A DNA stretch of 64,000 nucleotides, taken from contig CAVOXR010000007.1 in NCBI GenBank assembly GCA_963700475.1, positions 183,521 to 247,520 on the forward strand. Direction: 5' to 3'. Source of the stretch: Prado023 sp963700475. GTDB lineage: Bacteria > Actinomycetota > Actinomycetes > S36-B12 > CAIYMF01. Position numbers and translations under genes: made by a program. Under the pieces are notes generated by a model, which ran no database searches, had not been told where the DNA came from, and saw only the letters and a program-made list of their open reading frames with translations. Positions 28,997 through 37,174 of the stretch are shown piece after piece; the stretch's first letter is position 1, and each line of letters begins with the position of its first letter.

Positions 28997-31279
28997 CTAC
29001 TGGCCCTGGCCCTGGCCCTGATCTTGGCCCTGACCTTGACCGCGGCTCGTGTCGCCGAAGCCGGGGAACGTCCGCTGCCACCACGGAACTTCGGGCGCGG
29101 CGTACTGGCGTCGCTGGTACGGGGTACTGGACTGGCGAGCGGGCAGCAGGCCCCACTCGTTCTTCAGCTCCATGGGGACCGGAGCGCTGTCGGCCAGTGC
29201 TCCCTCCATCGCCTTCTTCCACGTGGGCCCGGGCAGCGACGAGCCGAACACCTTTGGGTAGTACCGGCCGTTGATGGTCAGGTTCTTCAAGGGGTACCGG
29301 TAGCCGCCGCGGGGGTCGCCCACCCAGACAGCCGCACCCAGGTCGGGCGTGGAGCCGGCGAACCAGACCGCTGCCTGGCTGTCGATGGTCCCGGTCTTCC
29401 CGATGGTGTCGCGGCCCAGGGACATCGCCCCACCGGTCCGCCCGGAGATGTTCCCATCCACGACGTTGGTCAGCACTGCGGCGGCGCCGTCAGCGACGTT
29501 GCGGGTGATGGCCTGGTCACACTTCGGTGCCGGGACGGGCAACTCCTTGCCGTCCCGGTCGACGATCTTGGTGATGACGCGCGGCTTGCAGTAGACGCCG
29601 TGGGCAGCCACGGTGGCGTAGGCATTGGCAAGCGTCAGCGGGGAGATCTCGGTGGAGCCGAGGGTGAAGGACGCCACCTCAGCGGTCTTCCCGCTGGGCT
29701 TCACCTCGTTCAGGTCGTACCCGTCGGCGTACTTGACGCCCAGCTTCCGGGCCGCCTCCACCGTCTCGCACACCCCGGCGCGCTTCTCCAGCTCGGCGAA
29801 GTAGGTGTTGACCGAGTAGGCCGCACCCCGGAACATGTCGAAGTTGCCCGACGAGGTGGAGTTCGAGACCGGCCATGGCTCGGTGCCACCGCTCGACTCG
29901 CCCGACAGGGGTGCACCGTTGCAGCCCACGAAGCCGGTGAACTCCTTGCGCGGCGGTGAGTTGATGACTTCGAAGGGGCTGATCCCCTTCTCCAGGGCAG
30001 CGACGATCGTGAAGATCTTGAACGTCGAGCCGGCCTGCATGCCCTGCGTGCCGCCGTCGGCGAGGTCGACCGCGTAGTTGTACGTGGTCTCCCACCACTT
30101 CTTGTCCGACTTGCTGGTGCCCCAGACGCGGTTCTGGGCCATGGCCCGGATGTCACCGGTGCCAGGCGTGACCATCGCGATCGCGGTGGCCTTCCGGCTC
30201 TCGTCCTTCGGCGGGATGGCCTCCTTCACGGCCTTGTCGGCAGCCTCCTGCGCCTTCATGTCCAGGGTTGTGTAGACCTTGTAGCCACCGGAGTTCCAGG
30301 CCGACTCGCGCTCCTCGGGGGTCGACCCGAGGGCCTTCATCTCGGTGACCTGGCGGATGGCGTAGTCGCAGAAGTAGGGGGCGAACGACGTGGTGCAGCC
30401 GTTGTACTGGACCTTGGGGTTCAGGTAGTCCTCGATGTCGGCGGCCTTCGCGGCCCGTGCCTCCTCGACGGTGATGTACCCGAGCTCGGCCATACGGTTG
30501 AGCACGACGTCACGTCGCTTCTGCGACTGGCGCGGGTTACGGGTCGGGTCGAAGCGCGACGGCTGCTGCACGATCCCGGCCAAGGTCGCGGCCTCGACGA
30601 GCTCCAGGTCCTTGGCGCTCTTGGAGAAGTACCGCTGTGAGGCCGCCTCCACCCCGTACGCCCGTGCGCCGTAGTAGCTGATGTTCAGGTAGCGCTCGAG
30701 GATCTCCTCCTTGGTCAGGCGCTTCTCCAGCGCCATCGCGTAGCGGATCTCGCGCAGCTTCCGGGTGATCGTGTCCTCTTTGGCGGCCGCCTGCTCCTCC
30801 TCGTCCTTGGCGGCGGTGAACAGGACGTTCTTGACGTACTGCATCGTCAGGGTGGACCCACCCTGGGCGACGCCTCCGGCAGTCACGTTGGTGACCGCGG
30901 CGCGCACGAACCCGCGCGGGTCGAAGCCGTTGTGCTCGTAGAACCGCGAGTCCTCGATCGCGACCACGGCCTCCTGCATCACGGGGGCGACCCTGTCGAT
31001 GCTGACTTCCTTGCGATTCTCCTCGAAGACCGTGGCGATCTTGGTGCCGTCCGCGGCGTACACGCGAGTGCGCACCGGCAGGGCCGGCTCGCGGAAGTCG
31101 CGGGGGAGATCCTCGAACGAGGAGATCGAGTCCCGGGCCAGGACCCCGACCGGGCCGATCACCGGAAGGGCCATGCCCGCCACCACGATCCCGGCGAGCG
31201 CGGCGACGGCCACCAGCGCGATCAGCCGGGTCACCGACCATGCGCCGGTGCGGCGTCGAGCACGGTCACGTGGGGACAT
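28997..31279 (-). CDS. ponA2: Class A penicillin-binding protein (PonA2-like)
   Basis: This 760-residue bifunctional enzyme polymerises and cross-links peptidoglycan. A membrane anchor (about 16-40) precedes a GT51 glycosyltransferase with catalytic Glu109 (AIEDSRFYEHNGFDP) and GGSTLTMQYVKN. The transpeptidase has Ser418 in GSTFKIFT, YSVN and GKTGT. No PASTA domain is present; instead the protein ends in a Gly-Gln repeat tail encoded by near-hexameric repeats at about 28999-29041. Downstream of the Bag ATPases, as in mycobacteria, but the WhiB4/WblA gene usually beside it is missing from the 19-base gap. Confidence 0.95.
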   Translation of the reverse strand: MSPRDRARRRTGAWSVTRLIALVAVAALAGIVVAGMALPVIGPVGVLARDSISSFEDLPRDFREPALPVRTRVYAADGTKIATVFEENRKEVSIDRVAPVMQEAVVAIEDSRFYEHNGFDPRGFVRAAVTNVTAGGVAQGGSTLTMQYVKNVLFTAAKDEEEQAAAKEDTITRKLREIRYAMALEKRLTKEEILERYLNISYYGARAYGVEAASQRYFSKSAKDLELVEAATLAGIVQQPSRFDPTRNPRQSQKRRDVVLNRMAELGYITVEEARAAKAADIEDYLNPKVQYNGCTTSFAPYFCDYAIRQVTEMKALGSTPEERESAWNSGGYKVYTTLDMKAQEAADKAVKEAIPPKDESRKATAIAMVTPGTGDIRAMAQNRVWGTSKSDKKWWETTYNYAVDLADGGTQGMQAGSTFKIFTIVAALEKGISPFEVINSPPRKEFTGFVGCNGAPLSGESSGGTEPWPVSNSTSSGNFDMFRGAAYSVNTYFAELEKRAGVCETVEAARKLGVKYADGYDLNEVKPSGKTAEVASFTLGSTEISPLTLANAYATVAAHGVYCKPRVITKIVDRDGKELPVPAPKCDQAITRNVADGAAAVLTNVVDGNISGRTGGAMSLGRDTIGKTGTIDSQAAVWFAGSTPDLGAAVWVGDPRGGYRYPLKNLTINGRYYPKVFGSSLPGPTWKKAMEGALADSAPVPMELKNEWGLLPARQSSTPYQRRQYAAPEVPWWQRTFPGFGDTSRGQGQGQDQGQGQGQ

Positions 31280-31298
31280 GGGCCAATTTTACGTCACG

Positions 31299-32504
31299 TC
31301 AGGCGGTGCCCCCACCGAGTGAGTGCGCGCGTCGTTCGGCCATCAGGTCCCCCACCTTGCGCAACCCCTCGAGGTCGTGGACGTCCTGGGCCAGAGCGGT
31401 GACCGCTGTCACCGGCACCCGTGGGTTCGCGGCGACGAAACGGTCGGCGAGGCGGTGCTGGCGCTCGGACTGGCGCATCCGGTCGGAGTGCAGCTCGAGC
31501 AGGGAGGCGGTCAGGGCGTCGGCCGAGTCCGCGGCGGGGTCGTCGGCCCGCAGCCGCTCGGCGCCGGCGGCGGCCTGGTCAGGGCTGAGCTCGGGGAGCC
31601 GGACCGGCGCGACCCGGTTGAGCACCAGGCCCGCCAGAGGCATTCCCTCGGACTCGAGGCGCTCGACGAAGTAGGAGGCCTCACGCAGCGCGTCCGGCTC
31701 GGGGGCCGCGATCACGAGGAACGCCGTTCCGCGGGCGGCCAGCAGGGCGTACGTCTGTTCGGCGCGCTCCCGGAACCCACCGAACAGCGCGTCGGCCGAG
31801 GCGACGAACGTCTGCAGATCGGCCAGGACCTGGGCGCCGACGATCTTGTTCAGGACGTTGCTGAACACGCCGAGGCTGGCCGACACCAGGCGCATGTAGG
31901 CCCGACCCCCCACGCGGGCGGGCGCCGCCAGGATCCGGATCAGGCGTCCGTCGAGGAACGCCCCGAGACGCATCGGGGCGTCGAGGAAGTCCAGGGCAGA
32001 GCGCGAGGGGGGCGTGTCCACGATGATCAGGTTCCACCGGCCCTCGGACTGGGACTCGCGGTGCAGCTGTCCCAGCTTCTCCATCGCCATGTACTCCTGC
32101 GTCCCGGCGAACGAGCTCGACAGCGCCTGGTAGAACGGATTGTCCAGGATGGCCTGGGCGCGGACCGGATCGCTGTGGGCGATGACGACCTCGTCGAAGG
32201 TCCGCTTCATGTCCAGCATCATCGCGTCCAGGGACCCCCCGGCGGACAGGTCGATGCCGGGGATCGGCGCCGGGGTGTTGTCCAGTTCGCTCAGTCCCAG
32301 GGACTGGGCCAGCCGCCGGGCGGGGTCGATCGTGAGGACAACGGTCCGTCGACCCGCCTCCGCGGCTCGCACCCCGAGCGCGGCCGCTGTCGTCGTCTTG
32401 CCCACCCCGCCGGAGCCGCAGCAGACGATGATGTGCGTGCCGGGGTCCGCGAGCAGGGCATCGATGTCCAGGGTCGCGGCCGACTCCCACAGCGCTGGGC
32501 TCAT
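31299..32504 (-). CDS. bagB: ArsA/Get3-like P-loop ATPase B
   Basis: This 401-residue ATPase has the deviant Walker A CGSGGVGKTTTAAALG near residue 29 and an IIVDTPPSRSALDFLD switch region. It resembles Rv3680, which with Rv3679 forms the BagA/BagB pair reported to couple nucleotide hydrolysis to envelope/drug tolerance in mycobacteria. Its start overlaps the bagA stop (ATGA), giving paired synthesis. The arsenite-binding cysteines of true ArsA are absent, arguing against arsenic export. Confidence 0.9.
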   Translation of the reverse strand: MSPALWESAATLDIDALLADPGTHIIVCCGSGGVGKTTTAAALGVRAAEAGRRTVVLTIDPARRLAQSLGLSELDNTPAPIPGIDLSAGGSLDAMMLDMKRTFDEVVIAHSDPVRAQAILDNPFYQALSSSFAGTQEYMAMEKLGQLHRESQSEGRWNLIIVDTPPSRSALDFLDAPMRLGAFLDGRLIRILAAPARVGGRAYMRLVSASLGVFSNVLNKIVGAQVLADLQTFVASADALFGGFRERAEQTYALLAARGTAFLVIAAPEPDALREASYFVERLESEGMPLAGLVLNRVAPVRLPELSPDQAAAGAERLRADDPAADSADALTASLLELHSDRMRQSERQHRLADRFVAANPRVPVTAVTALAQDVHDLEGLRKVGDLMAERRAHSLGGGTA

Positions 32505-33520
32505 GGGCGCGGCTCCGGACCCATGCCGGCGGCTCGCAGCTCGGCAGCCAGCTCGTAGAGGGCCCCGAGGTCGATCCCGGTGGCGATGTGGCCCAGGGAC
32601 AGCTGGGGCAGGTCCAACTGCGCCAGGGTGGAGCGCTCCTGTTCGGCGACGGCCACCCGCTCGGCGTGGTCGCGTGCCTCGTCGACCAGGGCCTCGACGA
32701 CCTCCTCGACCGTGTGCGTGTCCCGCGAGGTGATCACGTCGGCCGAGCGGACAGCCCCAGCCAGAGCCCCACGGTCCAGCGACCCGGCCAGGGCGTCGGC
32801 GCGCTGTGCGGCGGTCAGCAGTGGCTGGCGATCGGAGTTGATGATCACGGCGCCCACGGGAAGGCCCTCCTCCTGGAGGTGACCCACCCCGTCGATCGTC
32901 TCCTGGACGGGCATCTCCTCCAGCAGGGTCACCAGGTGCACGGCGGTGCGCGGGGACGCCAGGACGGACATCACCGACTTCGCCTGGCTGTGGATCGGCC
33001 CCATCCGTGCGATCCCGGCGACCTCGGAGTTGACGTTGAGGAACCGCGTGATCCGCCCGGTCGGGGGGGCGTCCATCACGACCGCGTCGAACACCGGCTT
33101 GCCGTCCTTGGTCCGCTTGACGGCTTCCACTGCCTTGCCGGTGAGCAGGACGTCCCGAACGCCGGGGGCGATGGTCGTGGCGAAGTCGATGGCGCCGATG
33201 CGCGCCAGCGCCGAGCCGGCCCGGCGCAGGTTGTAGAACATCTCGAGGTACTCCAGCAGGGCCGCCTCGGGGTCCACCGCGAGGGCGCGCACCTCGCCAC
33301 CATCGGGGGCCCGTGCAACGCGGCGCTCCTCGTACGGCAGGGGAGCGGAGTCGAAGAGCTGGGCGATCCCCTGCCGGCCCTCGACCTCCATCAGCAGCGT
33401 GCGCCGGCCCTCCGCGGCCAGCGCCAGCGCCAGGGCAGCAGCCACCGTGGTCTTGCCCGCCCCGCCCTTGCCCGAGACGATGTGCAGCCGCACATCGGGG
33501 AACAGCCGGGGTGCGGTCAC
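32501..33520 (-). CDS. bagA: ArsA/Get3-like P-loop ATPase A
   Basis: This 339-residue partner ATPase has Walker A SGKGGAGKTTVAAALALAL near residue 16 and VVMDAPPTGRITRFL as the switch II equivalent. It is the Rv3679 (BagA) counterpart by position and motif. Such pairs assemble as hetero-oligomers in mycobacteria; that is known for the family, not shown here. It starts nine bases after the MBL gene stop in a minus-strand run reaching ponA2. Confidence 0.9.
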   Translation of the reverse strand: MTAPRLFPDVRLHIVSGKGGAGKTTVAAALALALAAEGRRTLLMEVEGRQGIAQLFDSAPLPYEERRVARAPDGGEVRALAVDPEAALLEYLEMFYNLRRAGSALARIGAIDFATTIAPGVRDVLLTGKAVEAVKRTKDGKPVFDAVVMDAPPTGRITRFLNVNSEVAGIARMGPIHSQAKSVMSVLASPRTAVHLVTLLEEMPVQETIDGVGHLQEEGLPVGAVIINSDRQPLLTAAQRADALAGSLDRGALAGAVRSADVITSRDTHTVEEVVEALVDEARDHAERVAVAEQERSTLAQLDLPQLSLGHIATGIDLGALYELAAELRAAGMGPEPRP

Positions 33521-33529
33521 CGTCGAAGA

Positions 33530-34357
33530 CTATTGGGCGGTGAGCCCGGGCGCCCGGTCGGTGAGGTACTCGACCTGTGCGGCCAGCGACAGCCGGGCCG
33601 CCCAGCGCAGCGCGTCGGGCACCTCCGGGTACACCACCGCCAGCAGGTCATCGGGCTCGGTCGTGCCGGTGGCCATGGCAGCGGACACGAGCTCCAGGCG
33701 CTCCCGGCGGTGCTCGGCGTAGTCGGCCAGCAGGCCCGCCGGGTCCGGGCAGGCCGGACCATGACCGGGCAGCACCCACCCAGCCCCGGTGCTTCCCGCG
33801 AGCTCGGCCAAGCGTCCCAGTGACGCCAGGTAGGCGCCCAGATGTCCATCGGGGTGGGCTATGACAGCGCTGCCGCGTCCCAGGACCGTGTCCCCGGTGA
33901 GCAGCGCTCCGTCGGCGGGGAGGAGGAACGTCAGGCTGTCGGTGGTGTGGCCCGGGGTCGCGACCACGGACAGCTCGAGGCCCCCGATCGACACCACGTC
34001 GCCATCGCCCAGCCCCTCGTCGGCGAGGCGATGCGCGGGGTCCAGCGCGCGCACCGGGGCGCCAGTCAGGTCGTGCAGGGTGCGGGCGCCCGCGCTGTGA
34101 TCGGCATGTCCGTGGGTCAGCAGGATCAGGGCGATCCGGGCGTCGAGCTCCTCGGCGGCGCGGCCGAGGGCAGCGAGGTGGCCGGGGTCGTCGGGACCCG
34201 GGTCCACGACCACGGCGAGGTCGGAGCCCGGTTCGACGAGCAACCACGAGTTGGTCCCGTCCAGGGTCATCCAGCTGGCGTTGGGTGCCAGGACGGCGGT
34301 GGCGCGCGCTGTGATCCGTCCGGCGTCCCACGGACCCGACGACCCGAGGGGGCGCAT
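33530..34357 (-). CDS. Metallo-beta-lactamase fold hydrolase (Rv3677c-like)
   Basis: This 275-residue protein has the metal motif THGHADHS at residues 81-88, a VDPGPDDPGHL strand, TPGHTTDSLTFLL and GDTVLGRGS. The C-terminal LACTB2-like helical region is compatible with a nucleic-acid or thioester hydrolase. In mycobacteria the equivalent gene lies between RidA and Bag genes. The ATG overlaps the NUDIX stop (TGATG), indicating coupling. The substrate is unknown. Confidence 0.9.
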   Translation of the reverse strand: MRPLGSSGPWDAGRITARATAVLAPNASWMTLDGTNSWLLVEPGSDLAVVVDPGPDDPGHLAALGRAAEELDARIALILLTHGHADHSAGARTLHDLTGAPVRALDPAHRLADEGLGDGDVVSIGGLELSVVATPGHTTDSLTFLLPADGALLTGDTVLGRGSAVIAHPDGHLGAYLASLGRLAELAGSTGAGWVLPGHGPACPDPAGLLADYAEHRRERLELVSAAMATGTTEPDDLLAVVYPEVPDALRWAARLSLAAQVEYLTDRAPGLTAQ

Positions 34358-35220
34358 CAGCGCGTCCCCCGCTCCTCGGATCCAGCCGGCTGCTCGGCGA
34401 CGGACAGGACCTCGCCGGTGTAGGCATGCACCAGGACCCAGGTCAGGTCCTCGCCGGACACCTGGGCCCGGGGCATCAAGGGCACGACCTCCCGGGTGCG
34501 CGCCCAGTTCAGCGCATCCCCGACCGAGCGCTGCCCCGCGAGGTCGGCCAGGACCGCGACAGTCGGCGGCAGCATGGCCAGCGCGCCCCTGCGATGCTCG
34601 GCCAGGGCATCCCCGGGGGCCATCCAGCGGGCCGAGTCGGTCTCGGTGACGTGCGCGTCGACGTCCTGGCCCGCTGGGAGGGCGGCGGCCAGGAAGCGGG
34701 TGTCGAACCGGCGGGTCTCGACCTCGGGGGTGATCCAGTGCGCGATCGGGACCAGCAGGTCGGCCTGGATGTGCAGCTTGCGGCGCCGCAGCACCGACGG
34801 GAATCCACCGGCCGTCTCACTGGCCTGTCGGTCGCGGGCCCAGCTGTCGTCGGGGGTTGCCGGACGCCCGGACCGGTCGACGGCGAGCATGACCCCGGCC
34901 TCCTCGAACGTCTCACGGACCCCCGCGACGATCAGGGCGCGCGCCAAGGCCTGGTCGGTCCATGCACCCGTGCGCACAGTCCCCTGGATCGTGGGCTGGC
35001 TGTCCTGGTCCAGGTCCACCCGGCCCCCGGGGAACACGTGCATGCCGGGCGCGAAGGCCATGGAGTCCGGCCGCCGCATGAGCAGGGCCTCGAGCCCGGC
35101 CGCCCCGTCGCGCAGGAGGACGATCGTGGCGGCGTCCTGGGACTCAGGGGGCTCCCAGGGACCCCCCTGCGCCAGCAACCGGGCCCGCTGCACCAGCTCG
35201 GGCGGCATCTCCAGGACCAT
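34357..35220 (-). CDS. NUDIX hydrolase family protein
   Basis: This 287-residue protein has the Nudix core in split form: HVFPGGRVDLDQ (60-72), then, after an insertion, ALIVAGVRETFEEAGVML with REXXEEXG at 102-109. The insertion between the Gly and Glu parts is typical of the RNase-like actinobacterial subfamily at this locus. A C-terminal helical extension (AEHRRGALAMLPPTVAVLADL) is characteristic. Substrate is not predictable. It sits between ridA and the MBL gene. Confidence 0.88.
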   Translation of the reverse strand: MVLEMPPELVQRARLLAQGGPWEPPESQDAATIVLLRDGAAGLEALLMRRPDSMAFAPGMHVFPGGRVDLDQDSQPTIQGTVRTGAWTDQALARALIVAGVRETFEEAGVMLAVDRSGRPATPDDSWARDRQASETAGGFPSVLRRRKLHIQADLLVPIAHWITPEVETRRFDTRFLAAALPAGQDVDAHVTETDSARWMAPGDALAEHRRGALAMLPPTVAVLADLAGQRSVGDALNWARTREVVPLMPRAQVSGEDLTWVLVHAYTGEVLSVAEQPAGSEERGTR

Positions 35221-35682
35221 TCAGGCGATCTCCACGATGACCTCGACCTCGACAGGGGCGTCCAGAGGCAGGACGGCGACCCCGACCGCCGATCGGGCGT
35301 GCACGCCGGCCTCGCCGAACGCGGCCCCGAGCAGCTCACTGGCGCCGTTGACCACGCCCGGCTGACCGCTGAACCCGGGATCGCTGGCCACGAATCCGAC
35401 CACCTTGACCACGCGGACCACGCGATCGAGGTCGCCGACGAGCGCGCGGATGGCGGCGATCGCGTTCAGGGCGCACTGCGTGGCCATCTGTGCGGCCTGC
35501 TCCGGGCTGACCTCGGCCCCGACCTTCCCGGTGCCCATCAGGACCCCCGATACCAGGGGCAGCTGCCCGGACGTGTAGACGAGGTTGCCCGTCTGGACTG
35601 CCGGGACGTAGACCGCGACCGGCGGTGCCACGTCGGGGACCGTGTGTCCCAGCGCGGAGAGACGCTCCTCGACGGCTCCCAT
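35221..35682 (-). CDS. ridA: RidA family enamine/imine deaminase
   Basis: This 153-residue YjgF/YER057c/UK114 protein contains NLVYTSGQLPLVSG, ATQCALNAIAAIRALVGDLDRVVRVVKVVGFV and the C-terminal VGVAVLPLDAPVEVEVIVEIA. RidA hydrolyses reactive enamine/imine intermediates made by PLP enzymes. The usual catalytic Arg of the RidA subfamily is not evident in the expected late position, so this may be an Rid1-7 type. The ATG at 35682 lies one base after the DUF4177 stop, so upstream in-frame sequence is excluded. Confidence 0.88.
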   Translation of the reverse strand: MGAVEERLSALGHTVPDVAPPVAVYVPAVQTGNLVYTSGQLPLVSGVLMGTGKVGAEVSPEQAAQMATQCALNAIAAIRALVGDLDRVVRVVKVVGFVASDPGFSGQPGVVNGASELLGAAFGEAGVHARSAVGVAVLPLDAPVEVEVIVEIA

Positions 35683-35683
35683 G

Positions 35684-35848
35684 TCAGGCCGTCGGGCGCT
35701 TGAAGTAGGCCACGAGCTGCTCCGGGTTCGGGCCGGGCACGACCTGGACCAGCTCCCAGCCGTCCGTCCCCCAGTTGTTGAGGATCTGCTGGGTGGCGTG
35801 GATGAGAAGGGGTGCGGTGGCGTACTCCCACCGGATGCGTTCAGACAT
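35684..35848 (-). CDS. DUF4177 small protein
   Basis: A 54-codon minus-strand gene encodes MSERIRWEYATAPLLIHATQ then QILNNWGTDGWELVQVVPGP and ends FKRPTA. The WEY..PL..LN..G..GWELV pattern is the DUF4177 signature. It is easy to miss because of its size but is conserved beside ridA in actinobacteria. Function is unknown. It begins 45 bases after the crp stop, beyond a GC hairpin, and ends two bases before the ridA start. Confidence 0.9.
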   Translation of the reverse strand: MSERIRWEYATAPLLIHATQQILNNWGTDGWELVQVVPGPNPEQLVAYFKRPTA

Positions 35849-35864
35849 GGGGTCAATGTAGCGG

Positions 35865-35888
35865 CCCGGGGCGGATGCGTCCCCCGGG
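35865..35888 (-). terminator. GC hairpin between crp and the DUF4177 gene
   Basis: CCCGGGG (35865-35871) pairs with CCCCGGG (35882-35888) over a 10-base loop, starting six bases after the crp stop on the minus strand. There is no T run, so it could attenuate rather than end transcription. Confidence 0.4.
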
Positions 35889-35893
35889 AGTTC

Positions 35894-36569
35894 CTAGCGG
35901 GCGCGCTGCTCCAGCCTGGGGACGTCCAGCAGGGTCACCTGGCGCTGCTCGATGAGGATCCAGCCACGCTGGGAGAAGTCCGCCAGCGCCTTGTTCACCG
36001 TCTCGCGGGAGGCCCCGACGAGCTGGGCGAGCTCCTCCTGGGTCAGGTCGTGACTGACGAGCAGGCCCTCGGGGGTCTCCTCGCCGAACTTGCTGCCCAA
36101 CTCGAGCAGCGCCTTGGCCACCCGTCCCGGGGACGTCGGAGAACACCAGGTCGGCCATCGCCTCGTTGGTGCGGCGCAGGCGGCGGGCCAGGGAGGCAAG
36201 GAGGGCGACGGCCATGTCCGGACGCCCCACCAACCAGGGCAGGAGCGCCTCATGTCCCATCGACAGGACCTTGGCCTTGGTCACCGCCACAGCGGTGGCG
36301 GTGCGCGGCCCGGGATCGAACAGGGACAGCTCGCCGAGCATCTCCCCGGCCCCGAGCACGGCGATCAGGGATTCACGCCCGTCGGAGGCCGTGTGGCCGA
36401 GCTTGATCTTGCCGGACTCGATGAGGAAGAGCTTGTCGCCGGTCTCGCCCTCGGTGAACAGGACGTCGCCCTTGGTCAGGCGCACCTCAACCATCGACGC
36501 CCGCATCGCGGCGGCGGCATCGTCGTCGAGGGCAGTGAACAGTGGCGCGGAGCGCAGCCGGTCCTGCAC
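35894..36569 (-). pseudogene. crp: Crp/Fnr-type cAMP receptor regulator, frameshifted in this sequence
   Basis: The N-terminal frame from GTG 36569 encodes the cyclic-nucleotide domain (VQDRLRSAPLFTALDD, GEMLGELSLFDPGPRTATAVA). At DLVFSDVPG it loses homology, while the next frame resumes RVAKALLELGSKFGEETPEG and a complete helix-turn-helix (LTQEELAQLVGASRETVNKALADF). One extra base in the run CCCGGGG (36126-36132, plus strand) explains the shift. Correcting it gives 224 residues, the length of M. tuberculosis Crp. Such a global regulator is rarely lost, so a sequencing error is more likely than decay. Its leader contains a hairpin that masks the ribosome-binding site. Confidence 0.85.
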
Positions 36570-36571
36570 GG

Positions 36572-36617
36572 GTGACTCCTCCCATGGGCGTGCGGTACTT
36601 GCCCCCGCAGGAGTCAC
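36572..36617 (-). promoter_or_regulatory. Hairpin predicted to mask the crp ribosome-binding site
   Basis: On the crp mRNA, GTGACTCCT (36617-36609) is perfectly complementary to AGGAGTCAC (36580-36572), which contains the Shine-Dalgarno AGGAG just upstream of the GTG at 36569. GGGC and GCCC inside the loop can add an inner stem. This is a translation-control candidate such as a thermometer or protein-binding leader; no ligand is known. Confidence 0.5.
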
Positions 36618-36628
36618 ACAGTAGTGGC

Positions 36629-37126
36629 CTAGCGCAGGCCGATGTCGGGCAGCGCGGTGAGCGCGAGCGTCGGATCCTGCCGGTAGCGGGCTATCAGCTG
36701 CCCCGTGGCCTCATCGAGGCGCGTGTGGATCTCCCGGCGCAGAGCGGATATCTCGGTCTCGACCGCGCGCAGCTCCTCGACGAACCCGGCCACGGCCTCG
36801 GTGTCCCGGGAGTCGACCACGCGGGTCCACAGGCCGTGCAGGTCCGGCAGCGCCTCGATGTCCCCTGCGGGCTTGACCGACAGGTTCGCCAGCCGCCGAT
36901 GTACGGCACCGCTCTCGGCCAGGACGGTGGTGAGTCGCTCGACGATGTCCCCGTCGGAGCTGCCCCGGGTCAGCAGGTCGATGCGCGCCTGGATGATCCG
37001 CCGCCAGTAGGACACCCGGGCCTCCTCGTCGCCGAGCTCGCGACGCAGGTCGCGCAGGTCGTCGAGGGTCAGCCCGGAGTAGGCCGGATCCACCTCAGGC
37101 GGTGTCGGCGGGGGCTTGGTTGCCAT
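36629..37126 (-). CDS. rsiG: RsiG-type anti-sigma factor with two c-di-GMP-binding repeats
   Basis: This 165-residue helical protein carries the RsiG signature E-x3-S-x2-R-x3-Q-x3-D exactly as E35, S39, R42, Q46, D50 (EARVSYWRRIIQARID). A second copy is E123, S127, R130, H134, D138, with His replacing Gln. In Streptomyces RsiG uses this paired motif to bind a c-di-GMP dimer and hold the sporulation sigma factor WhiG. WhiG itself is not in the window. I use the ATG at 37126 (MATKPPPTPPEVDPAYSGL). It lies upstream of crp on the same strand and diverges from nth. Confidence 0.85.
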   Translation of the reverse strand: MATKPPPTPPEVDPAYSGLTLDDLRDLRRELGDEEARVSYWRRIIQARIDLLTRGSSDGDIVERLTTVLAESGAVHRRLANLSVKPAGDIEALPDLHGLWTRVVDSRDTEAVAGFVEELRAVETEISALRREIHTRLDEATGQLIARYRQDPTLALTALPDIGLR

Positions 37127-37174
37127 GGCTCTCCAGCAGGCTCGGGTTGCACGGATCGGGCCTAGGCTATCCAC

